From assembly GCF_035582795.1 (NCBI RefSeq), contig NC_134365.1:76985635-77049634 (forward strand): a DNA stretch of 64,000 nt, read 5' to 3'. Below, in pieces: positions 14,801-23,210 of this stretch. Position 1 is the first letter of the stretch. The number at the start of each line of letters is the position of its first letter. The notes beneath the pieces were generated by a model. The model saw only the letters and a list, made by a program, of their open reading frames with translations. It was not told where the DNA came from and made no database searches. Source of the stretch: Mycteria americana (taxonomy: Eukaryota; Chordata; Aves; Ciconiiformes; Ciconiidae). Both the position numbers and the translations under genes were made by a program.

Positions 14801-15493
14801 GGCGAAAAAAACCCCAAAACAAAAAACCAAAGCCAACAACATTTATCCAAGATAGGCAAGGAAGCTTTTTTCATTGATACTTGAGCTAAAACATTTTACC
14901 TTAGTGTTGTTAAAGGCAAGGGTATAGCGTTGATTTCTAGAGCTAACACATAGTAACTTGTAAGGTTTCAGAAGTTCATCTGGCATAGTACATCAGATTA
15001 GAATTCAGATACATAATTGTGTTTCCCGCTAAGGTGACATAAAGTAGAAAGCAGTTTTCTACTTCAGTGACATGAACTTCACTGCATGGATACAAGTTTT
15101 ATTAGCTAGCAGTTGGAGGTAGTCCAATGGATTGGCAAGACTTAAGTCTTCTTAAATCAAGTTATGTATGTCCTTATAACTGTCTGCAGACAGCCATTAT
15201 TGATATATTTTTTTTTAATGTCTATGTGTAAATGTTTGCCTTGACTTCAAAGGAAGGTGCTGGTTAAAAACAAATACGTGTTGAAAGTTACCATATTCTT
15301 CATGCTTTGTATGAAGCATGAATAATGCATACATTAATGTTTTAATAATTTTATAGGTGGTAATTCTCAGCTGGACTTTGATGCAATATGTGAAAATGAT
15401 GACACGGCTATGACAGCTCTTATGAATTACTTGGAGGCTGATGGAGGACTTGGAGATCCAGCTGAACTCAGTGATATACAATGGGCTCTCTAG
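1..15493 (+). CDS. BMAL2: BMAL2 (ARNTL2), 5'-partial, ten exons
   Basis: BMAL2 is a bHLH-PAS transcription factor that pairs with CLOCK or NPAS2 in the nucleus and activates E-box genes of the circadian clock. The coding join is 1-58, 900-1022, 2721-2961, 3912-4018, 4615-4765, 6012-6067, 6855-6963, 12648-12735, 13922-14030, 15357-15493. It totals 1179 nt, exactly 393 codons with the TAG, and every junction phase agrees. In window residues, 1-133 hold the end of PAS-A ([29 protein letters not shown]), about 134-227 are PAS-B ([34 protein letters not shown]), and 228-392 are the variable linker and transactivation tail ending SDIQWAL. Motifs such as [26 protein letters not shown] and [18 protein letters not shown] match BMAL2 better than BMAL1. 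The bHLH exons lie upstream of the window. All introns are GT-AG except the one at 6068-6854 (GC-AG). No frameshift or internal stop is seen, so the gene looks functional. Confidence 0.97.
59..899 (+). other. BMAL2 intron
   Basis: AT-rich intron with a GTAAGT donor. I see no repeat, RNA gene or further exon inside it. Confidence 0.85.
900..1022 (+). CDS. BMAL2: BMAL2 exon: PAS-A strand segment
   Basis: The acceptor is CACACAG|ATTTTC and the donor is AAAG|GTATTC. The exon enters in phase 1 and leaves in phase 1. It encodes [20 protein letters not shown] and then [20 protein letters not shown], the [10 protein letters not shown] strand typical of BMAL PAS-A. The acceptor tract is only moderately pyrimidine-rich. 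Confidence 0.95.
1023..2720 (+). other. BMAL2 intron
   Basis: A 1.7 kb AT-rich intron with a GTATTC donor. Short T runs occur but I recognise no transposon or exon. Minor open frames here lack splice context and coding composition. Confidence 0.85.
2721..2961 (+). CDS. BMAL2: BMAL2 exon: end of PAS-A, start of PAS-B
   Basis: A strong acceptor (TTTCTTTTTATTAG) precedes this exon and a GTAAGC donor ends it in phase 2. It reads [19 protein letters not shown], then an acidic stretch ([17 protein letters not shown]), then [20 protein letters not shown], and closes with KFVYVDQR, the entry to PAS-B. This is the largest coding exon in the window. Confidence 0.97.
2962..3911 (+). other. BMAL2 intron
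   Basis: AT-rich intron from a GTAAGC donor to a TTCTAACAG acceptor. Nothing else recognisable. Confidence 0.85.
3912..4018 (+). CDS. BMAL2: BMAL2 exon: PAS-B N-terminal half
   Basis: The acceptor is TTTCTAACAG and the donor is GAAG|GTACAA. With the split Arg codon it encodes [20 protein letters not shown], then [15 protein letters not shown]. The GTSCYEY and HQDD motifs are signatures of BMAL PAS-B. It leaves in phase 1 and the codon is completed as Val by the next exon. Confidence 0.97.
4019..4614 (+). other. BMAL2 intron inside PAS-B
   Basis: This 0.6 kb intron splits PAS-B in phase 1. Reading through it from the upstream exon meets stop codons quickly, and no other feature is visible. 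Confidence 0.85.
4615..4765 (+). CDS. BMAL2: BMAL2 exon: PAS-B C-terminal half
   Basis: It follows a TTTCCTTTCTTACCTAG acceptor and ends at a GTAAGT donor in phase 2. It encodes [19 protein letters not shown], then [20 protein letters not shown] and YIVSNNTVV. The Phe and Trp of FMNPW correspond to the BMAL1 PAS-B residues (F423/W427 in mouse numbering) that contact CLOCK PAS-B, so the heterodimer surface appears intact. Confidence 0.97.
4766..6011 (+). other. BMAL2 intron with long T tract
   Basis: Intron preceding the short GC-donor exon. It holds a TC-rich stretch leading into 36 consecutive T residues at 5854-5889, and a second T-rich block just before the acceptor. Open frames on both strands around 5.1-5.7 kb lack coding character. 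Confidence 0.85.
5846..5889. repeat. (TC)n then T36 homopolymer
   Basis: Alternating TC passes into an uninterrupted run of 36 T, about 120 bases upstream of the short BMAL2 exon. It could be the reverse of an A-tail or a grown microsatellite, and length is probably polymorphic or assembly-sensitive. Confidence 0.95.
6012..6067 (+). CDS. BMAL2: BMAL2 short exon with GC splice donor
   Basis: This 56-nt exon follows a T-rich acceptor (ATTTGAATCTCAG) and encodes [19 protein letters not shown]. Its donor is AAG|GCAAGTG, a GC-AG type that otherwise matches the consensus. No GT nearby keeps the frame into the next exon, which begins with the AT that completes an Asp codon. The peptide aligns with the poorly conserved Ser/Glu-rich linker after PAS-B in mammalian BMAL2. 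Confidence 0.88.
6068..6854 (+). other. BMAL2 GC-AG intron
   Basis: The intron begins GCAAGTG and ends ACTGTAG. Apart from T for C at donor position 2, the 5' site is close to ideal, as is usual for U2-type GC-AG introns. Nothing else is seen inside. Confidence 0.86.
6855..6963 (+). CDS. BMAL2: BMAL2 exon: [16 protein letters not shown] linker
   Basis: Acceptor TTTTTTAACTGTAG, donor AAG|GTAATA, leaving in phase 2. It encodes [17 protein letters not shown], then [19 protein letters not shown]. The [15 protein letters not shown] block is strongly conserved among BMAL2 proteins; BMAL1 has a related VPGIPGGTRAGAGKIG block. Confidence 0.96.
8167..9100 (-). mobile_element. CR1 LINE, 3' fragment, defective
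   Basis: CR1 (chicken repeat 1) is the dominant non-LTR retrotransposon of birds and other reptiles. The minus strand shows reverse-transcriptase and C-terminal pol signatures in order: [48 protein letters not shown], then in other frames [11 protein letters not shown] and [17 protein letters not shown]. It ends at ATTCTATGAT, like the octamer tail of CR1. The copy is dead: frames shift at least twice, and about 130 residues between the SKAF and ERDLG motifs, including the FADD catalytic core, are deleted. It is also 5'-truncated, with the left limit uncertain by tens of bases. It lies antisense in a BMAL2 intron. Confidence 0.95.
10421..10443. repeat. 11-bp palindrome with 1-base centre
   Basis: ATCATAAGCTT and AAGCTTATGAT flank a single G, forming a 23-base perfect inverted repeat inside the large BMAL2 intron. 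No function is implied by context. Confidence 0.9.
12648..12735 (+). CDS. BMAL2: BMAL2 exon: Ser/Pro-rich C-terminal linker
   Basis: The exon sits after the largest intron. The acceptor is ATTTTAG|G and the donor is AGCAAT|GTGAGT, leaving in phase 0. It encodes [20 protein letters not shown], then PALTVNCSN. It corresponds to the mammalian LQSSSYLDDSSPTG..TVNC segment, with most identity at its two ends. Confidence 0.9.
12736..13921 (+). other. BMAL2 intron
   Basis: A 1.2 kb AT-rich intron, donor GTGAGT, acceptor TTCTTTCAG. I see nothing else in it. Confidence 0.85.
13922..14030 (+). CDS. BMAL2: BMAL2 exon: C-terminal linker
   Basis: Acceptor TTCTGTTCTTTCAG, donor CTCA|GTAAGA, leaving in phase 1. 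It encodes [18 protein letters not shown], then [25 protein letters not shown] and NEPLLS align with mammalian BMAL2 (NKELF, PSE, HEPLLS). Confidence 0.94.
14031..15356 (+). other. BMAL2 last intron
   Basis: A 1.3 kb intron with A-rich runs near 14.75-14.83 kb. A 9-bp stem-loop at 15299-15322 lies about 35 bases upstream of the acceptor. Confidence 0.85.
15299..15322. repeat. 9-bp stem-loop near last acceptor
   Basis: TTCATGCTT and AAGCATGAA can pair across a 6-base loop, just upstream of the terminal BMAL2 exon in the branch-point region. Confidence 0.75.
15357..15493 (+). CDS. BMAL2: BMAL2 terminal exon: transactivation domain
   Basis: The acceptor is TTTATAG|GTGG and TAG at 15491-15493 ends the protein. 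It encodes [18 protein letters not shown], then [19 protein letters not shown] and SDIQWAL. In BMAL1 this conserved C-terminal tail binds CBP/p300 coactivators and the CRY repressors. The acidic/hydrophobic pattern is fully kept, which implies a working activation domain. Confidence 0.97.
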
Positions 15494-16055
15494 TTTTGCT
15501 TTTTCAAAATAAGAAGGAATGTAAAATCTGTAATGCACAACAACCGTACATCCTCAGTACTGTATTATAATTTTTTAATGTTGCATTTGAATTCATACTT
15601 ACTGTCTATATATTTTTAAAGACTGAAGCCTTGTTCAGAGAGACAGTTTCTGCTGCACCTATGGAAAAACGCAATATTTTTTTCATGATGAGGAAACCTT
15701 GAAATTTTAATATTGAACCATCTGTAACTGGAATGCTTAAAACACATTACTATATTTTTGCTAAGAAGCTTTAACCAAAAGGTACTGTACAATGTACAGG
15801 AATTTTTCTTAGTTTTAATACTTAAACTTTTATTTATTGTTTTTGTTTCAAATGGTGGAATATTGATTATCCATGTTACTTGCTGTAGAACCTACTGTAC
15901 TTACACAGTTTAAGAATATTTGTAACCATTAAATTTCATTGAAATAATGAGTTGCACACACTACAGTTGTAAAATAAGGTATTGTAATTCTCAAATGATG
16001 CAGTTTGTGATTCCTTGCCCTTCTCAGAAGTGCAGTTTTTGTAGTCAAAAGTGAA

Positions 16056-16061
16056 AATAAA
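16056..16061 (+). terminator. Proximal poly(A) signal candidate
   Basis: Canonical AATAAA 563 bases after the BMAL2 stop. The downstream sequence is only weakly GU-rich. Confidence 0.45.
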
Positions 16062-16270
16062 GCATACAGTTCTGGGACCAAGGATTTGAATTAGATCACC
16101 ATAACAATCAGAAGAGAATGTTTTGAGAAAAATAGTCACTTCCCCAGTATGCAAACATGATAAGGGTATAAGAAAAGAGCAACACAATCTTAATTACTAT
16201 TTCATATTATTTGTAATGTATTATTAGAGCGGCTGTGCATAGAACCTAAGAAAAGTAATGCTGTAACTGT

Positions 16271-16276
16271 AATAAA
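16271..16276 (+). terminator. Distal poly(A) signal candidate
   Basis: Canonical AATAAA followed within 50 bases by a GT-rich stretch (GATTGTCTTGGTT), the usual arrangement of a vertebrate cleavage site. This is my preferred end of BMAL2. Confidence 0.6.
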
Positions 16277-16299
16277 GCACTTTGGTATCAACACTAGAG

Positions 16300-19200
16300 A
16301 AGGCTGGATAGATTGTCTTGGTTCCAGAGTGAGGCTAGCACTGTCTATAGTGAAAAAATCTTAAAATTCTATAGTATCTTTTATAGTCTCTATGGTTTTG
16401 GAGAGATTAGGGTGATTTTCTATTGCTTGAGTCTGTGACTTTTTAAAATATTTGTGTAATATAGTGCTGTCTGTAAGTAAATGCTATATAGGATGATCTT
16501 TTGGGGGATAGCTTTTGCAAGAATTGTATCACAGTTACAGCAAATTACTCAAGAACATGGCACTTAATAGGTTGTATTAGAATAATATAGCGTTAGTATA
16601 TAAAGTGGATCTTTTTATCGCTGGTATTAGAGGTTTAGATAAATTTTTGCATCAATTATATATCATAAAAGCATAATTTTTCTGTTGTTGTTTTTTTAAT
16701 TGGGGTAATGAAGGGAAAGCGTTTGAAGATATTTGATACGTGTGCATATTTTTAATACAGACGTTTAAACACAGGCACCACCGTAAGCACTACTGCATTT
16801 GTTTTAACACTAAAGGTGAGCGATAGGCAGCCTGTTCCAGATCTTTTTACGAAGGCTGGTGTGTGAACAAATAGATGTGGTAGCCACTAGATGTCACACT
16901 TCTACTGTTGCATAACTACCCTTTCCTGAATGAATACGTAATTTTGTCATGCACTGACGCCCTATGCTTTGACAGAGCAGCTTTATATCTTATAGATATG
17001 AATCGTTTTGCAAATGATGAATTTTTGGTGACATCTTGTCCAGGTTTTCTAGAGCAGCTTGTTGGATTGATTTTTTTTTTAAGTCTATAGATTTTTTGCA
17101 TTTAACTTGCATGTGATTTTCTGCATTCACTTTTTTTTTTTACAGACATGGGGCCAAAATTATCTGTTCTCTAGCTTTATTAGAATAAACTTTTCTGTTT
17201 CTTCACAGAATATGAATGTTGGGCTATATCATGGAGCAAAGTGAAAAAAATAAACAGGTACTTTCTAAGAATTGATAGAATTCTATTTGTATAAATGAAA
17301 TTTTAGAATTTCAATTTTTGCCACTGTAAAATGTATTTTCTTTTTTCTATTTTATTCTAGAAATAAATTCTAAATAAAACAAGAAATACTGTAGCTAACA
17401 CAGATAAATGAGTAAATAAATAACATAAAATTATACAGACTTTCCTCAACATACTTTCTTTTTTAACTGGATTAGTTTGAAAATGGTGCAGATGTTGTTA
17501 TTGAAGGAGCATATTTATTCTTTCACAAGATTTATATAACCGTCTGGAGTCAAACCACTATTTTTGGATTCTTCTTGGATTTCCCTAAAAAATAAAAACA
17601 AAAATGTAACTTTGAGTCTTTTGCAGTCATTGATGAATATTGTGGCTCTCCATTTATTAGATTCTCCCTTTACTATTTGTGAATTTTTCTGGTTTAAAAC
17701 AGTCTTACAAGAAACAGTGTCACTTGCAAATATTTGTGACAAAATCAATACATACTTTTTAATACAGTTGAGATAGTATGTGCTTATTTCTGTTTGTATA
17801 ATAATACAATTCCAGTAAGATATGGACAGATTTTGTTCTTGGCATAGTGCAGGTTATCAGAGGATGTGGTTAAATCAGGTCAATAAAATGTTATTTTGAT
17901 GCACTGCTCTTAAGTCTGCTGACAGTTCTACCTATTGCTGAATTTAAATATGAAGTACTCATGCTTTCAGATCCCAGGCTCGTTCTCTAAAAATATAAAC
18001 GGGGAGGTTGAACTAATGTGGATTTTGGTAGCTCAAGATGATATTCCCTAGCCAGGGTAACTTTGTAATCCAAACTAACATGCATTTTCTAGGTACTAAA
18101 AACCTCTGATGTTGCAGCTTAATTGGGCCATCTCTGGAAAGGAGAGTGCTTGTAGGCTGTACCTTAAAGAGCCTGTTTGATCAGAAGCAAACAGAGTACA
18201 TGGATACGATTCTTACAGAGTCTTGCCACAGGTAGGTATGGTAAGTGATAAAGCAGGTGTCAACAGGCTCTTAAAAGCCTCATTAGTTATCGAGGTTGTA
18301 CTTGGAGGTGGGTCAACTAATTTGTTACTGCAGGCACACATGGAGTTAAAGATAAGAAAATCTTGATAGGAGAGGAGTTCTGATACAAACAGCAGCTTAT
18401 TTGGGAAACCAGTTCCTGTGTTGACAGGAAAACATAAGAGAATTCTTTTCAGAATTAGGAGAATGTGGTGGAGACAAATACCATCTGGGTATTGTTGGAA
18501 TGAGAAAGGGATCTGGCTGGGTGGAGGGTAATAGTTGGCTATCACCAGCCTGAGTTAGATCAGAAGTAGACTGCAGGAAGGCCTGGACTGCCATGTGGTG
18601 CACAGGATTAAAACAGTGCTTCAGAATACCATCATGTCTTACAGTGGTGAATCACGACAATGTCAATATCCTAAACCTTAACCTTTGCATTTCCTGTAAG
18701 GATACTTGACAGTTGTTGTTGTGGGGGCAGGGGGGATCCTTTCTGTGCTCTTTTGGGTGTAATTGCTTCTTGGGATTCCTTTGGAGTGTTTAGTCAAGTA
18801 CAGTGCTATTGCATGCATCTAAAGCAGAGCTTCAGTCCATGTTTCTTTCCTGTGGTGTACTGTAGTTCTGGACTTTTCTGTGGATCTTATGCCTTTTTTT
18901 AAGAGTATCGGAAAATTTGGCTTACTCACAAGCACAAAAAGCTAAAATTACGCATTTCAGTGGTTGCTGACAGTAGTGTGTTCCTGTTCATGATCCGGAC
19001 TGAAATGAAGCATTTATTCTTACATGAGTGATGCTGCTTCTCCCTAAGCCCTGACTTCTGGCCTCTTTCACTTAGTCTTTTGCTTCCTTTTTGTAGGTTG
19101 ACATACATCATGTAAATTCATAAAATGTCCTGGAATTCCAGGAAGTAATCATCAGCTGGAAAGCTTTGTGCCATTTTTAGGACTTCTGTGAAGATGATAA

Positions 19201-20520
19201 TTTTATTCCCCATCCTTGATGAGAATTATTTTGTTCTATACAAATATGGAGGTGAAGAGGATACTTGGGGTTATAGGTTCTTGCAGGTTAAAAGATGTAA
19301 AACCATGTTTCAGAGCAGCAGAATTAGAGGATCCAGGAAAAAGGCAAGTGGAGTGGTGAATGAGCTACTGAACTATAGCTTCTGCTGCTGTGGCACATTT
19401 GGTGTGTACCTCATTTCTAGAAGGTTCATCTAGATCCCCTTCACCGTGACAGATGGCTGTCATGACTAAATTTTCTGGGTTGTTCCTGGCTTAACTGCTT
19501 TCAGAAACTTCATATATTCCTGGTGAGGAAAAGACAGAATTCCTGAGACGTGACAAAAATTCTCATGTCACTTGAAAGTAGCCAGTTTCACTGGTGCAGA
19601 TCCTTGTCTCTATAGCTCTTCTTATTCGAGATCCAGTGGAACAGTTGCCAAGCTATAGCAGCCTACTACATTTTTAAATTTATTTTTTTTTTTTAAATTA
19701 AGGGCCCTGAGAGCTGTGTATGTTATGTCAGCTTCTGTGAAGTGCTTTTGTTAAATGGGAGAGAAAAAGGAATGAAGTACCTCAGCATGCCTGATTTACT
19801 AAAGGATACATTCACATGTATGGGCGGTTACTACACATAACTTTTTACCCTTCAGTTGTTTTCATGTAAAAACCTCTAGAAATAAACACACAATCTTTGG
19901 AAATGATAAAAAGTTTTGTGGGAAAGATCTTCCTTGTTTGTTGCTCTCACAATGCTGGCCCTGTCTGGATGGTAAAAGTTTTCTTCCCCAGCATTTGCAG
20001 ATACCAAGTGTACATGACCCGACATAAGTAATCTGTCCTACAAAACTTAGGGAACTTTCGCACAACTGGGAGAAAATAACATAATTAATAGGCTCTTTTG
20101 TAACAATGAAGTATATCAGTGTGTTTCTAGAACGGACTGTAAAGTGAGCAGCAGAACTTTGAACAATATCTCAGGTAATATGCAATGCTTTTAAACAACA
20201 AATCTGACTTCAAAGATTGCTTCTTTCATACATCTTATAGACAGGGCTATATCGTAGAGAAGACAATACTACTGGGGTTTAGTTTTTAGACAAAATAATT
20301 TAAGATTAATTCATAAAAAATTCTTTGACAGGAGTTGTTCTATCCTTAGGCTTCATCTTGTCAAAATAGGATGATAAGCAAATTGGTTTCTTAATCCCTC
20401 ATACTTTATATACATTTGATTTGCCAGGTCTTTAAGAATACTCTTTTTTTTTTTTTCTGGACAAATATGGTTGCAGTATCAGATAATGTTTTTGTTATCA
20501 TTAAAGAGAAGGTAAATCTC
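16300..20520. other. Intergenic, no gene seen
   Basis: AT-rich sequence downstream of BMAL2. Open frames of 60-110 codons occur on both strands but none shows splice signals or recognisable motifs. AATAAA-like and TAAATAAATAA strings around 17.35-17.43 kb may be a remote poly(A) region. I recognise no transposon. Confidence 0.6.
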
Positions 20521-20523
20521 TTT

Positions 20524-20624
20524 AAAAAAACAAATAAACAAAAAACCCCACAAAAACCAACCAACCAAAACCCCAACCAAAACCACCAAAACAAAACACC
20601 AACACAAAACAAAACAAAAAAACA
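20524..20624. repeat. A/C-rich low-complexity tract
   Basis: About 100 bases made almost only of A and C in CCAACCAAAACCCC-type blocks. The opposite strand is (GGTT)/(GGGGTTTT)-like with many GG pairs, so it could form two-tier G-quadruplexes. A canonical CACGTG follows at 20627. The apparent Trp/Phe/Gly-rich open frame on the minus strand is a product of this composition. Confidence 0.9.
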
Positions 20625-21544
20625 GGCACGTGAACTTTGTGTTGTTCCAGGAAGATACAGTCAGCTGCTAAACACTTGTTCTGAAGAGCTCCGGGCTGGT
20701 TGCACTTCATTCTGCGTGGAATGTAAGAGCAGCTATGGTGTTTAAGACTGCCCGTTCCGCTGCAGGCAGCGATGGACATGAGCTGACTCCTTAAGACAGT
20801 TAAGAATAGGATAAGCACAGCAGCCGCTTCAACTGCTTTCAGCTCAGGGGATTTCCTGAGCTTGATTGGTTTGTCCATTTGGTAAATCCTGAAGGATGTC
20901 TATTCCAAGCGTGACTATTTGACCACCCCTCCATTGAGCCCATGGAAACTCCTTGTACCCGCAGACTCCTTTAATAGGGAGTGCCATGGGCCTCCTCCCT
21001 GTTGCAGAAAGAGCTACTTTTCTCTGTTCTGGCTCCTGCTAGCTTCATCTGCAGATTACTACTTCATTTGTGGATCGCTGCTTCTGATACTGGAACAGCA
21101 AACAGTTGTTTCTTACCTTCTGTCTCTGTGCTACTCATGGCTTCTTAAGTTTTTATGACAATCCCCCTTTATGAACCCCCAGCTTTAAAACTTTAAAAAT
21201 CATACAGTTCTTCAGAGCTGTCTTGCTCGTGGTTTACTACAGTAATTTACAGCGTGCTCCCAGATAGTCTTTTCAAAAAACCCCATGTATTTAGTTTCTT
21301 GTGGTATGTTTTAACTCTCGGGGGCATTTTGCATCCAAGTTCTGTAAGGAACTTGAAGTTTCCAGTATAAAAACATGTGTTGTGTATCTCAAAAATCAGA
21401 GGTCATTATTCCAGAGTTCTTACAGTTGCTTTGGTAGAAAGCCATGGGAAACACTCCAATGTTGTGGGAGTTTGCAGATAAACAGAAAGATCAAATGGAG
21501 TGAAACTCCAGATACAGTTGCAGGAAAAATACACATTTTTCACC

Positions 21545-21578
21545 AAAAAAAAAAAAAAAAGAAAAGAAAAAAGGACCG
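21545..21578. repeat. A-rich homopolymer tract
   Basis: Sixteen A followed by GAAAAGAAAAAAGG. It may be the remnant of a retroposon tail, but no body could be recognised on its left. Confidence 0.8.
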
Positions 21579-23193
21579 TCAGGACAACTACTTAAATAAT
21601 CTAAAATGCGATTCTACACCATGGTACAAGCAGGATGCTTGTATGAGTGGGGCTGTGGCATGGTGCTCTGTCGGTTCCTTTGTGATAAAGCAAAGGGGGC
21701 TGGATTGATTGTTCTCTGTCTCCATCTTTGCCATATTTAAACCAAGTATTTACTGATTCTGGTAAGCTTTCTTATCACGATCACTTTAATGGTGTTTCGG
21801 ATTTGGTGATAAGCATAAGGGTTAGTAACTTTAAAAATGGTGAAGAGGATTACTGATAGCAGTCTGAGGGGAAAATATTTTCAAGTGGATTATTTTCCTG
21901 CTTAGGCTAGTATGCAACTGCTGCCTTTTCAGGCAGTCACTGAAAAATCAACCCCATTTCAAAATTGTCAAACTTAGGTTTCTATGGATTATCTAAACAG
22001 AATTTGAAACTTCACCTTATCAATCTGGAAGGAGCTGGGCACAGCGCTGAGTGGAAGTTGCACTGTTGGAACGGCTTGCTTGTGTTAGTAAATACGATCC
22101 TTTTTAGAAGGACTGCAAGTTGTCATTGCCAACTCGTCTTGCTGCTTTCAGCCTGGTTTTGGTACCTTGCTTTAATCAAGCTAGGCATTAAGACAAGGTA
22201 ATAGGGAATAAGGCTTTCAAAACTTGGATTTGAGACATTTGCACTCTTGATGACTGTCCCACTCAAATACAGAGTTCAGGTATTTTTTGAATAAGAAATT
22301 TGGAAGATGTACCTTAGAGTCCAGTAACTTACATTTTTATGGACAGAAGCTTTTCATAAGAGAGAACTTCTAACTTTTTCCAGTAGTCCTAATTCAGTCC
22401 ATTGTATGTCAAGAAATAACTCTGGTTACTGATGTGGGAAGTAGGCACATGCTGTATAGGATACCCAGATTGCCTTTTCCTCCTAAGTGGTCAGACTTTC
22501 ATAGATATTTCCATTTGGTCACTGATGAGCAAGGAAATTTATGGGCACTTCTATTTGTAATTCAGTGAAATGCCCAGTGTGATCTTGTGTATGCCAATGG
22601 AAGATTAAGCCCTTCCTTGCCATTAAACAACTTGGGAAACTTCTTCCAACCCTCCAAATAGCTGTAATGGAGAATGAGCTTTTAGCTCTTTGCAATTTTG
22701 TTTCTTCTGAAAGTTAAGTTTCACTGAGAATGCAGACTAGAATTTATAGGATTTTTAATAAGTCCCAAGTGGACTTTAACATTGTAATTAATTTATACTA
22801 GCAAAAACTTGACTCCACAACAATCGCTAAGATTCTTTGCCTCTGGCTTCAGCGTGGCCAAGATCAATATTAAGAATAATTGCAAGGTGACTGTTAAAAC
22901 TGAAGTTCAAAGTAGAAAAATCGGCTGGGTATAAATCCTCTCTGCAGACAGGCTGTGGATTTTTTCTGTTCTTTCTCTGCAGTTAACATTTGATAGATGT
23001 ATGGGCATTTAGATATATAAATTGATATACATTTAATTCACATAGGCTGCAGATGAGATCATCATAGCGGAACTTGCTTTGTCGCTTGTAGATATAGTAA
23101 TGCATCTTTTAATGAGACCAAACTTGCTAAATGTTGTAGCTTTTCAGGAACTGATAAATTTAAGTCATGTACAGCTGTTGATAGCTAAGAAGC

Positions 23194-23210
23194 AAAAAAA
23201 AAAAAAAAAA
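23194..23210. repeat. A17 homopolymer
   Basis: Seventeen consecutive A residues flanked by AGC and GCAGC, with no recognisable element attached. Confidence 0.9.

Larger units (their letters stand above)
15494..16295 (+). other. BMAL2 3' UTR (probable extent)
   Basis: AU-rich sequence after the TAG, with ATTTA-type elements (for example around 15830) often linked to short mRNA half-life. Candidate poly(A) hexamers AATAAA occur at 16056-16061 and 16271-16276. I placed the end about 20 bases past the second. A longer form ending near 17.4 kb cannot be excluded. Confidence 0.7.

Noticed and set aside
20406-20878. Minus-strand frames rich in Trp, Phe and Gly that look like membrane segments
   Set aside because: The hydrophobic run is simply the translation of the A/C-rich tract read in reverse.
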